Positions 1-6,086 are shown, counted from the stretch's first letter. The stretch is DNA of 6,086 bases from Prevotella sp. UBA1395 (GCA_002305235.1 DBQL01000061.1:574-6659); one strand, 5' to 3'. Numbers and translations are program-made. Notes: generated by a model from the sequence alone, not told the origin.

Positions 1-719
1 CTCTTGCCCACATTTGTTTTTCCCACTATGGCCACAGGAATTCCCTGTATAATAGCGTTGCCCGTCTCAAAGGAACGGGCAAGTTGTGTGATGCGCAGAT
101 CAATGGTCTGAGCCAGTTCCAAAAGCTCGCTTCGATCGGCAAACTCCAAGTCCTCGTGATCGGAGAAATCGAGTTCCAATTCCAATAACGACGTCATTTT
201 AAGCAGTTGCTCGCGTAAGTCGGCCAATTCTGACGAGAAATGCCCTTTCAGTTGACTCATCGCAATCTTATGGGTGGCCTTGTTTGTCGATGCGATCAAG
301 TTGGCCACCGCCTCGGCCTGACTCAAATCCAGTTTCCCGTTCATATATGCCCGCATGGTATATTCTCCCGGTTCAGCCTGTCTGCAGCCCGTTTCGATAA
401 GTGAACGAAGCACTTCTTTAACGATATACTGTGAGCCGTGGCAAGAAATTTCTATCGAATCCTCGCCGGTATAGCTATGTGGTGCGCGATATAGGCTCAC
501 CATCACGTCATCAACGACTTCCCCGGCCGGATTGTTAAATTGCCCATAGTGCAGGGTATAGCCTTTAGCATCAGTAAGATGCTTCCCATTATTCTTGCAA
601 AACAGTCGGTCAACAATATCAATGGCATGCTCACCCGACACCCTGATAACAGAAATTGCGCCCCCCGCAGGCGTAGAGAGCGCACAAATGGTATTATGAT
701 GTAAATGCTGATATTCCAT
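1..719 (-). CDS. mnmE: tRNA uridine-5-carboxymethylaminomethyl modification GTPase MnmE (N-terminal part, cut by window edge)
   Basis: MnmE works with MnmG to install the carboxymethylaminomethyl (or aminomethyl) group on U34 of certain tRNAs in the cytoplasm, using a methylene-THF-derived carbon and GTP hydrolysis. The 239 codons present cover the N-terminal tetrahydrofolate-binding domain (residues about 6-122; TPAGGAISVIRVSG at 16-29 and SCHGS at 92-96) and the start of the helical domain (GEYTMRAYMNGKLDLSQAEAV at 118-138 and LDFSDHEDLEFADR at 183-196, both typical of the family). The G domain begins at about 226, and the window ends inside its G1 motif at GKTNVGK, just before the expected Ser; the rest of the G domain and the C-terminal Cys motif lie outside. 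The start ATG directly follows the TAA of the upstream phosphorylase gene, and no Shine-Dalgarno sequence is seen. The family assignment is very secure. Confidence 0.97.
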   Translation of the reverse strand, partial: MEYQHLHHNTICALSTPAGGAISVIRVSGEHAIDIVDRLFCKNNGKHLTDAKGYTLHYGQFNNPAGEVVDDVMVSLYRAPHSYTGEDSIEISCHGSQYIVKEVLRSLIETGCRQAEPGEYTMRAYMNGKLDLSQAEAVANLIASTNKATHKIAMSQLKGHFSSELADLREQLLKMTSLLELELDFSDHEDLEFADRSELLELAQTIDLRITQLARSFETGNAIIQGIPVAIVGKTNVGK

Positions 720-1592
720 TTAAATGCGGTCGAGAACAATCTTGATCAATCCATCGATAGAATTCTTATATCCCGTATTGGCTTCTTTGGCCCGTCTGTT
801 GGCGATGACCATACAGCATGTGAGTGCCCTGTGCCCCATCAACTTAGCCAAGCCGGCAAGTGCCGACGACTCCATCTCAAAGTTGGTGATACGATATCCT
901 TGGTATTCAAAAGACTCCACTTTGGCGTTCTGATCCGGATCAGACAGGGGGATACGCAGTTCCCTGCCTTGAGGCCCAAAGAAGCCACCACATGCTATCG
1001 TCACACCCCTAACCATATCCTCACCCGCCACACGTTCGAGAGTCTCCTTGTCTGCATCAATGACATACGGGGCGCCTTTCTGCGGATTCCAATTCATGTG
1101 CCGTTTGAAAGCCTCCTCAAAGTCCAAGTCACAGTTTTCATTGCGTCCGGCATAGTAATTCAGCAGTCCGTCAAAGCCAATACTTTTCTCGCTGGCAATA
1201 TAAGTACCCACCGGAGTATATTCTTGCAATCCGCCACAAGTGCCAATCCGCACAAGCGTCAGCGATCGTAGCGTCGGTTTCAGGTGCCGTGATTGAAAGT
1301 CGATATTGGCCAAGGCATCAAGCTCGTTCATCACGATATCGATATTATCACAACCTATTCCCGTGCTAACCACGGTGATACGCTTACCCTTATAAGTACC
1401 GGTAATGGTGTGAAACTCGCGACTCTCTACCTCGCACTCCTTGGTCTCAAAATGAGAGGCTACCACACTCACCCGACCGGGATCGCCTACAAGAATCACC
1501 TTATCGGCTAATTGTTCCGGAAGTAGATGAAGATGGAATATCGAACCGTCACTGTTGATAATCAATTCGGATTCTGCAAAATATGTGTTCAT
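720..1592 (-). CDS. Nucleoside phosphorylase, uridine phosphorylase-like (PNP/UDP family)
   Basis: This cytoplasmic enzyme probably catalyses phosphorolysis of a nucleoside, most likely uridine, to the base and ribose-1-phosphate (pyrimidine salvage). Family landmarks match remembered E. coli uridine phosphorylase in order: IFHL with H20 (H8 in E. coli), GDPGRV at 36-41 with R40 (phosphate), SREF at 57-60, STGIG at 76-80, RIGTCGG at 115-121 with R115 and T118 (phosphate), FFGPQGR at 204-210 with Q208 and R210 (the Gln-x-Arg pair that holds uracil), EMES at 239-242 (ribose) and ANRRAKE at 264-270. At 290 residues it is longer than the roughly 253-residue E. coli enzyme; extra length lies at the N-terminus and around 96-109, just before the RIGT motif. 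A 73-bp gap separates it from the TolB-like gene, with no clear promoter in it, and it abuts mnmE. Exact substrate is inferred; a broader nucleoside range is possible. Confidence 0.92.
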   Translation of the reverse strand: MNTYFAESELIINSDGSIFHLHLLPEQLADKVILVGDPGRVSVVASHFETKECEVESREFHTITGTYKGKRITVVSTGIGCDNIDIVMNELDALANIDFQSRHLKPTLRSLTLVRIGTCGGLQEYTPVGTYIASEKSIGFDGLLNYYAGRNENCDLDFEEAFKRHMNWNPQKGAPYVIDADKETLERVAGEDMVRGVTIACGGFFGPQGRELRIPLSDPDQNAKVESFEYQGYRITNFEMESSALAGLAKLMGHRALTCCMVIANRRAKEANTGYKNSIDGLIKIVLDRI

Positions 1593-1665
1593 ATCTATTC
1601 ATTTTTAGATTGATAATACTATAATAATTAAAGTTGAGATACAGTTAAGCTCAATGATGAGAATC

Positions 1666-2820
1666 TTATCGTGAGACTTCTATATTCCTTATTTTCTTTT
1701 CCACAGTGATAATATCTTTTCGCTGCTGAATAACGTTTTTCTCCAAATTCAGTATTTCATCTCTCAGTCGGGCTTTCTCGGCAGCGTCTGCCGTTTGATA
1801 ACTCATCCTCTTCGAAGACAGGGATGCCCTCGACTGAGCCAACAGTTCATGAAGTTCTTGAGATTGTTTAAAGAGTTTATGACTGTCTTCCGAGGCAAAC
1901 GATGACTTTGCGGTAAGAATCTTCCGATCATCCACAACCACTTGAAATCCATCCGTGTTGCTCTCGATGGTGTTTCGTTGCAACATGGCATCCCTTCGTT
2001 TGAGGGCAGCAGTCAGCTTACCAAATTTCCAAGTACTTTTGATACTTTGCAACTTAGCGTAATGTTGAAGTTGAAGGTCCGAAAGATTATCATTGGCGAA
2101 GTCCAAGCGCGGATTCGTCGGCACAAAAGTATAGATACACACACTGTCTTGAGGCTGAAATCTGTCACTGACAAGCCATCCCAAAGAATCAAGGTCATCG
2201 ATGGCCAACAGATAATCGTTCGCCGTAGAGTTGAACGGCAACCCATAGTTCTGCGGTTCATACCATTCGCCCTTGTCTGTATCATAGATTGTCATGAAAA
2301 TGTCACGCCCTCCAAGACTGTTAGGGCCTTGGGCCGAGAAAAACAAAGTGAACCCATCCGAGCATAGGAACGGGAAATTCTGAAACATAAACTCCTTTTC
2401 GTCGATACCAGCTTGACGGGAGGGATTGCTCCATGTTTCACCCAACAGAATCTGTGAAACCAAATGTGTTCCGAGCGTGTCACCTGTTGCATAAAACCTG
2501 CGATCTCCAAAATCGTTCTCATATTGCCCCAGCACTTCGCCGCTCTCCATGCTTCCTTTCGAAGACAATTGTCCTAACTCGTGGGGTAGGGAGATGCGCG
2601 ACAAGAAATCGGCCTTGCTCACTACCACACTGTCTATAAACATCACTTTGGCCGTAGAAGGAAGCATGGTGAGAAACATCCTGTGCAACGGAGCATCGGT
2701 CTCCTTCTTGGTTGTTATCTTGACGGGCTTGCCTTTTTGTCCATGCATCTTTTGGGCCTGTGCTTGTAAGCCGGCCATCATCGTCAAGGCAATCACCAAA
2801 AGGGTTTTCAGATTCTTCAT
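1666..2820 (-). CDS. Exported PD40/TolB-like protein with C-terminal coiled coil, function unknown
   Basis: A 384-residue protein with a Sec signal peptide: basic start MKNLK, hydrophobic core to about residue 18, and probable cleavage near the AQAQ at 20-23. There is no lipobox Cys, so a soluble periplasmic protein is expected. Residues 148-180 (NFPFLCSDGFTLFFSAQG, then LGGRDIFMTIYD) have the PD40/WD40-like beta-propeller signature seen in Bacteroidota TolB- and OmpA-associated proteins, and a second, weaker blade follows at 187-220 (PFNSTANDYLLAIDD, then GWLVSDR). Residues about 308-382 are charged, Leu-rich and predicted by eye to be a helical coiled coil. No OmpA peptidoglycan-binding domain is present, unlike many relatives. 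A good Bacteroidetes promoter lies just upstream, so it probably has its own transcript. An out-of-frame ATG at 2833 precedes the chosen start, but only the frame starting at 2820 gives a signal peptide. The specific role is not known. Confidence 0.88.
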   Translation of the reverse strand: MKNLKTLLVIALTMMAGLQAQAQKMHGQKGKPVKITTKKETDAPLHRMFLTMLPSTAKVMFIDSVVVSKADFLSRISLPHELGQLSSKGSMESGEVLGQYENDFGDRRFYATGDTLGTHLVSQILLGETWSNPSRQAGIDEKEFMFQNFPFLCSDGFTLFFSAQGPNSLGGRDIFMTIYDTDKGEWYEPQNYGLPFNSTANDYLLAIDDLDSLGWLVSDRFQPQDSVCIYTFVPTNPRLDFANDNLSDLQLQHYAKLQSIKSTWKFGKLTAALKRRDAMLQRNTIESNTDGFQVVVDDRKILTAKSSFASEDSHKLFKQSQELHELLAQSRASLSSKRMSYQTADAAEKARLRDEILNLEKNVIQQRKDIITVEKKIRNIEVSR

Positions 2821-2844
2821 CTTTGTATGACATGATTAAGATAA

Positions 2845-2875
2845 CAAAGATAAAAAATTTATTTCAACAGATAAA
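2845..2875 (-). promoter_or_regulatory. Bacteroidetes-type sigma-ABfr promoter of the TolB-like gene
   Basis: Read on the minus strand, the -7 box TATCTTTG (2845-2852) matches the Bacteroidetes consensus TAnnTTTG at every fixed position. A TTTA at 2872-2875, 19 bases upstream, fits the -33 TTTG box at three of four positions. The spacing is normal for this promoter class. The start of transcription would fall near 2838-2840, leaving about 20 bases of A/T-rich leader before the ATG at 2820. The spacer is also A/T-rich, as is common in these promoters. Confidence 0.72.
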
Positions 2876-2910
2876 GAAAACGTGGTAAATTTATATTAAT
2901 TAAGCAGTCG

Positions 2911-3279
2911 TTATTTCATAAACACCAAGTAAACCGCCGCTATCAGGCAAAAAAAGGCGGCTATGTGATTCCATCTCAAGCCTTGGTCCTGAAACAGCAT
3001 ATTGGCGATGACCACGAAAACCACAAGGCTGACACATTCTTGTATCACCTTGAGCTGCAGCAATGAGAATGGTCCGCCATTGTCATGAAATCCAATCCGA
3101 TTGGCCGGGACCTGACAACAATACTCCAAGAACGCAATCAACCAACTGAAAGTGATGACACCTATCAGCGGCCAACTTTTGCTTATGCCCATCTGTTGGA
3201 GTCTCAGGTGACCATACCATGCCAATGTCATGAAAATATTGCTCAGTACAAGCAGTAAAATTGAATAAACGCCGTTCAT
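2911..3279 (-). CDS. DUF486 family small integral membrane protein (DMT-like)
   Basis: A 122-residue inner-membrane protein of the DUF486 (COG3169) family, whose function is unknown; the fold resembles a small drug/metabolite-transporter half. Four hydrophobic segments are visible at about 3-22, 36-54, 76-96 and 103-121. Family signatures are intact: LSNIFMTLAWYGHL at 12-25, LEYCCQVPANRIG at 51-63, and QLKVIQE at 75-81 followed by WNHIAAF at 103-109. The length is the usual full length, so the gene looks complete. The ATG at 3279 is chosen because it gives the standard family N-terminus; an ATG 7 bases upstream (3286) opens a different, non-coding frame. It sits 70 bp after the Nfn-type gene and 90 bp before the TolB-like gene, and no strong promoter of its own is seen. 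Confidence 0.92.
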   Translation of the reverse strand: MNGVYSILLLVLSNIFMTLAWYGHLRLQQMGISKSWPLIGVITFSWLIAFLEYCCQVPANRIGFHDNGGPFSLLQLKVIQECVSLVVFVVIANMLFQDQGLRWNHIAAFFCLIAAVYLVFMK

Positions 3280-3301
3280 GCTTCATTAAAGGGTATATGT
3301 A

Positions 3302-3331
3302 AGGGGCGAATTTTTTTATAAATCCACCCCT
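3302..3331 (-). terminator. Imperfect hairpin after the Nfn-type gene, possible terminator
   Basis: An inverted repeat begins 18 bases past the TAG stop of the Nfn-type gene. On the minus strand the outer stem is AGGGG/CCCCT, followed by a mismatch, a single G-C pair, another mismatch and four A-T pairs (ATTT/AAAT on the plus strand), with a six-base loop. The minus-strand transcript has no immediate U run after the stem, so it is not a classical intrinsic terminator. It may instead be a 3'-end stabilising hairpin or a leader structure for the DUF486 gene, which starts 22 bases further on. Confidence 0.3.
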
Positions 3332-3349
3332 ATCGAATATAGATATTGC

Positions 3350-5713
3350 CTATCCCAAAAGATGCGATGCCATATTCTGTGCGGCACGCCGACCATCACC
3401 CATTGCGAGGATAACCGTCGCTCCACCACGCACAATGTCACCTCCGGCATAGATGTTCGCACGCGAGGATTCCATGCCTTCGTTCACCACAATCGTATTC
3501 TTACGGCCCAGCTCAAGTCCTTGTATCGATTTGGGCACAAGGGGATTGGGAGACACGCCTACGGCAACAACCACCTGATCGCATGCCAAAGTGACGGTCT
3601 TGCCTGTCGACACCGGACTTCTGCGGCCCGAGGCATCAGGCTCTCCCAGTTCCATCACGTCGAGTATCACGCCACTCACTCGTCCATTGTCATCGCCGAT
3701 GTATTCTTTGGGGTTGTGGAGCGTTAGGAAATTGATGCCTTCTTCCTTGGCATGCTTTACCTCCTCCAGTCGGGCAGGCATCTCTGCCTCCGAGCGTCGG
3801 TACACCAGTGTCACGTCGGCACCCAAGCGTTTGGCCGTACGGCAAGAGTCCATCGCCGTGTTACCGCCGCCGACAACCAATACCTTCTTGCCCAAGATAA
3901 TCGGCGTATCGGTATCCGGATTGGCGGCGTCCATCAGATTCACACGCGTAAGATATTCGTTGCTCGACATCACATTGATAAGATTCTCACCCGGAATACC
4001 CATGAAATTGGGCAAACCGGCACCCGAACCCACAAAGATGCCCTTGAAACCTCTCTCCTCAAGTTGTTCTATACTGATGGTTTTACCAATAATTGTATCT
4101 GTTTGGAAATGAACACCTAACTTGCGCAGGTTATCAATCTCTACATCTACAATCTTGTTGGGTAAGCGAAATTCGGGAATACCATATTTCAACACACCGC
4201 CCACCTCGTGGAGTGCCTCGAAAACATACACTTCAAAGCCTTTTTTCACCATGTCTCCGGCAAAGCTCAATCCGGCGGGTCCCGATCCAATCACAGCTAC
4301 CTTCATGCCATTGCTCGGTGCCAATTCGGGCAGAGCCATGCGTCCACTCTCACGCTCGTAGTCTGCGGCGAAGCGCTCCAAATAGCCGATAGCCACCGCC
4401 GGCTCGTTCATCTTGAGATGGATGCATCGGCTTTCGCATTGTTTCTCCTGCGGGCACACACGGCCGCAAACCGCCGGTAGGGCAGAGGTATTCTTCAAAA
4501 CCTGAGCCGCAGCCAAGAATTGCCCGCGCTCTATATTCTTTACAAAAGATGGAATGTCGATGTTAACCGGACAGCCTTCCACACAACTCGGCTTGCCACA
4601 ATCAAGGCAACGGTGCGATTCCCTTACCGCCATTTCAGGAGTAAGTCCTTGGTTGACCTCTTCCAACCGTGTTGTGGCACGGTAAACCGGATCGAGTTCG
4701 GGCATTTTCACACGCTCGATGCTCGTCCGCTCCTTTGCTTTCATCGAGGCACGTAAGTCTTTTCTCCATTGGGCATTACGATCTGTGAGAGCAGCTATAC
4801 TCTCATCCTCCAACTGTGGATATTCCGTGCCAACAGTTTGAGCGACTTCAGCGACATTATCCTCTGCCGACTCGTGAACCGCCTTGCCATGCTGTGCCGC
4901 GTCATAATGCTCCATGTCTTCCTTCTCCACATTCTTGAAGGTGCCCATGCGTTTCATCATCTCATCCCAGTCCACCTGATCTCCGTCAAACTCCGGACCG
5001 TCGATACAAACGAATTTGGTCTTTCCGCCAATGGTAAGGCGGCATGCCCCACACATGCCCGTTCCGTCAACCATGATGGTATTCAGTGACACGTCGTTGG
5101 GAATATTATATTTACGCGCCATCATCGAAGTGAACTTCATCATCACCGGCGGGCCGATGGCCAACACCTTGTCGACGTGTTCACGGTTAATCACCTCTTC
5201 CACGCCCACAGTGACCACGCCTTTCTGTCCCAAGGAACCATCATCGGTCATGATAATCAGTTCGTCACTGTACTTCTTCACGTCATCAATCATGATGACA
5301 AGGTTGGCCGTACGTCCCGCAAGCACAGAGATAACCCTGTTTCCCGCCTGCTTCAAGGCAGTGAGGATAGGCAGTATGGCCGCGATGCCGATGCCACCGC
5401 CGGCACAGATCACCGTGCCATAGTTCTCGATTTTTGAGGGTGTACCCAATGGACCGACAATGTCATTTACATAGTCACCCTCGTTCAATTGGCAGAATTT
5501 TGTAGACGACAGTCCCACCTCCTGAATGACAAGTGTCAGCGTACCTTTCTCCGCATCGGCTTTAGCGATGGTGTATGGCACGCGCTCACTGCGCTTATCT
5601 ACCCTGACGATGATGAAGTTTCCCGGTTTGCAACTCCTTGCGATCAGTGGTGCCTCTACTTCAAAGCAGTACACTTTCTCAGAGAATTGCTCTTTTTTGA
5701 TGATTTTGTTCAT
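3350..5713 (-). CDS. Fused NfnSL-type NADH/ferredoxin:NADP+ oxidoreductase (SudB/PyrK-like half plus GltD-like half)
   Basis: This 787-residue cytoplasmic iron-sulfur flavoprotein joins two subunits that are separate proteins in Nfn (NADH-dependent ferredoxin:NADP+ oxidoreductase) and sulfide dehydrogenase enzymes. Residues 1-about 255 are the FNR-like small subunit: RVPYTIA at 44-50 for FAD, GGGIGI at 105-110 and GPPVMMK at 187-193 for nucleotide, and a [2Fe-2S] site at D216, C221, C224 and C236. After an acidic linker (about 255-335) comes the GltD-like large subunit: two cysteine groups for [4Fe-4S] clusters (C369, C372, C377, C381 and C416, C420, C426, C430), GSGPAG at 476-481 for FAD, GGGNTAMD at 615-622 with YRR at 638-640 for NADPH, and the C-terminal FAD motif AGGDIVRGGAT. 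The likely role is exchange of electrons among NADPH, NAD and ferredoxin. Databases may call it glutamate synthase small chain or dihydroorotate dehydrogenase electron-transfer subunit, but no gltB or pyrD is beside it. Electron bifurcation itself is inferred. Confidence 0.9.
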   Translation of the reverse strand: MNKIIKKEQFSEKVYCFEVEAPLIARSCKPGNFIIVRVDKRSERVPYTIAKADAEKGTLTLVIQEVGLSSTKFCQLNEGDYVNDIVGPLGTPSKIENYGTVICAGGGIGIAAILPILTALKQAGNRVISVLAGRTANLVIMIDDVKKYSDELIIMTDDGSLGQKGVVTVGVEEVINREHVDKVLAIGPPVMMKFTSMMARKYNIPNDVSLNTIMVDGTGMCGACRLTIGGKTKFVCIDGPEFDGDQVDWDEMMKRMGTFKNVEKEDMEHYDAAQHGKAVHESAEDNVAEVAQTVGTEYPQLEDESIAALTDRNAQWRKDLRASMKAKERTSIERVKMPELDPVYRATTRLEEVNQGLTPEMAVRESHRCLDCGKPSCVEGCPVNIDIPSFVKNIERGQFLAAAQVLKNTSALPAVCGRVCPQEKQCESRCIHLKMNEPAVAIGYLERFAADYERESGRMALPELAPSNGMKVAVIGSGPAGLSFAGDMVKKGFEVYVFEALHEVGGVLKYGIPEFRLPNKIVDVEIDNLRKLGVHFQTDTIIGKTISIEQLEERGFKGIFVGSGAGLPNFMGIPGENLINVMSSNEYLTRVNLMDAANPDTDTPIILGKKVLVVGGGNTAMDSCRTAKRLGADVTLVYRRSEAEMPARLEEVKHAKEEGINFLTLHNPKEYIGDDNGRVSGVILDVMELGEPDASGRRSPVSTGKTVTLACDQVVVAVGVSPNPLVPKSIQGLELGRKNTIVVNEGMESSRANIYAGGDIVRGGATVILAMGDGRRAAQNMASHLLG

Positions 5714-5756
5714 GGTTGTTAAAAATGATGGAAAGTACGTATAATATGGTAATAAA

Positions 5757-5847
5757 AATGTATCAAAAGCATTTGAGCCAATCCCGATATTGTGTCTTTC
5801 TTCTCATAAGACATCCCACGGGTGACAGTCCATGCTTTTGATACATT
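5757..5847. repeat. 91-bp element with perfect 16-bp terminal inverted repeats; probable serS 3' hairpin/terminator
   Basis: The arms aatgtatcaaaagcat (5757-5772) and atgcttttgatacatt (5832-5847) are perfect reverse complements, and the similarity extends outward imperfectly by about seven bases. Inside lie two further stems with almost the same centre: CCCG/CGGG (5783-5786 with 5819-5822) and TGTCTT/AAGACA (5793-5798 with 5808-5813), with a nine-base loop. A transcript from either strand could therefore fold into one long interrupted hairpin. The element starts 20 bases after the serS stop, and on the minus strand the last arm runs into a TTTTTATT tract, so it may end serS transcription. Its symmetry also resembles a small MITE-like element, although no clear target duplication is seen. 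No good Bacteroidetes promoter was found in the interior, or between it and the Nfn-type gene (43 bp). Confidence 0.75.
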
Positions 5848-5867
5848 CTTTTTAATGTTTTCTGGTT

Positions 5868-6086
5868 TTATCCGAAATTCTTGTCATCGAGCATCTCAAA
5901 TCCGCAATAGGGCACAAGCGCTTTCGGTACGCGAATGCCTTCGGGCGTTTGGTTGTTCTCGATGATAGCCGCCACGATACGCGGCAGTGCAAGTGCCGAC
6001 CCGTTGAGCGTGTGGCAAAGTTCCGTCTTTTTGTTCTCCGCACGACGGAAACGACAGTGCAGGCGGTTGGCCTGATAACTTTCGAA
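5868..6086 (-). CDS. serS: Seryl-tRNA synthetase (C-terminal 72 codons, cut by window edge)
   Basis: SerRS attaches serine to tRNA-Ser (and tRNA-Sec where present) in the cytoplasm. The visible end carries class II synthetase motif 3, HTLNGSALALPRIVAAIIENNQ, with its invariant Arg, preceded by the active-site strand region (SYQANRLHCRFRRAENKKTELC) and followed by the usual tail (TPEGIRVPKALVPYCGFEML). The reading frame is open to the window edge and ends with TAA at 5868-5870, close to the normal family end, so nothing appears truncated apart from the window cut. Downstream, at 20 bases, lies the inverted-repeat element that probably ends its transcript. Confidence 0.97.
   Translation of the reverse strand, partial: FESYQANRLHCRFRRAENKKTELCHTLNGSALALPRIVAAIIENNQTPEGIRVPKALVPYCGFEMLDDKNFG

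Noticed and set aside
503..739. Minus-strand open frame of 78 codons overlapping the start of mnmE
   Set aside because: It is in a different frame from mnmE, whose translation shows all family motifs; the 78-codon product resembles nothing recognisable.
705..1271. Plus-strand open frame of 188 codons opposite the phosphorylase gene
   Set aside because: It lies antisense to a clearly conserved enzyme, shows no family motifs, and is best explained by the codon bias of the real gene.
1634..1654. TTGAG/CTCAA hairpin between the TolB-like gene and the phosphorylase
   Set aside because: The stem is only five A/T-biased pairs with an 11-base loop, and the following sequence is only loosely U-rich, so it is too weak to call a terminator.
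3334..3341. TATATTCG on the minus strand as a -7 box for the DUF486 gene
   Set aside because: It misses one fixed base of TAnnTTTG, and the only TTTG upstream is 14 bases away instead of 19-21.
3591..4112. Plus-strand open frame of 173 codons opposite the Nfn-type gene
   Set aside because: It is Ser/Pro/Thr-rich, typical of a reverse-strand shadow, and overlaps the well-supported GltD-like domain.
3350..4740. GltD as part of a classical glutamate synthase operon
   Set aside because: No large-subunit gltB gene is adjacent, and the fused N-terminal half is NfnS/PyrK-like, which GltD lacks.
5736..5767. Promoter for the Nfn-type gene with TTTG in the right-hand part of the hairpin transcript and TATACGTA 20 bases later
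   Set aside because: The spacing fits, but the -7 octamer matches only the first two fixed bases of the consensus.
5757..5847. Invertible phase-variation promoter
   Set aside because: The arms are of suitable length, but the 59-base interior has no TAnnTTTG on either strand and is shorter than usual, no recombinase gene is nearby, and a housekeeping redox gene is an unlikely target.

Overview
The window reads as a stretch of conserved chromosome from a Bacteroidota bacterium, most likely Prevotellaceae. The clues are a Bacteroidetes-type promoter (TAnnTTTG at -7), start codons without Shine-Dalgarno sequences, an exported TolB-like protein whose signal peptide ends in AQAQ, and the one-polypeptide form of the NADH/ferredoxin:NADP oxidoreductase. 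The genus is inferred from protein style, not proven. All six genes lie on the minus strand, so the order of transcription is from the right end to the left.

From right to left: the last 72 codons of serS (seryl-tRNA synthetase); a 154-bp gap holding a 91-bp inverted-repeat element with three concentric stems; a 787-codon fused Nfn-type flavoprotein (NfnS/SudB-like half followed by an NfnL/GltD-like half); a short gap with an imperfect hairpin; a 122-codon DUF486 membrane protein; a 90-bp gap with a good Bacteroidetes promoter; a 384-codon exported PD40/TolB-like protein with a C-terminal coiled coil; a 73-bp gap; a 290-codon uridine-phosphorylase-like enzyme; and, starting on the base after its stop codon, mnmE, cut off by the window edge at the lysine of its G1 (Walker A) motif.

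Functionally this is housekeeping: translation (serS, mnmE), nucleoside salvage, pyridine-nucleotide and ferredoxin redox balance, and two envelope proteins of unknown role. Only the phosphorylase-mnmE pair looks tightly coupled; the other genes are separated by 70-154 bp gaps. No mobile element, CRISPR array, tRNA or rRNA is visible, and I see no convincing new multi-gene system. The items most worth checking are the nested inverted repeat after serS, the fused Nfn enzyme, which is easily misnamed as glutamate synthase or dihydroorotate dehydrogenase, and the coiled-coil TolB-like protein.
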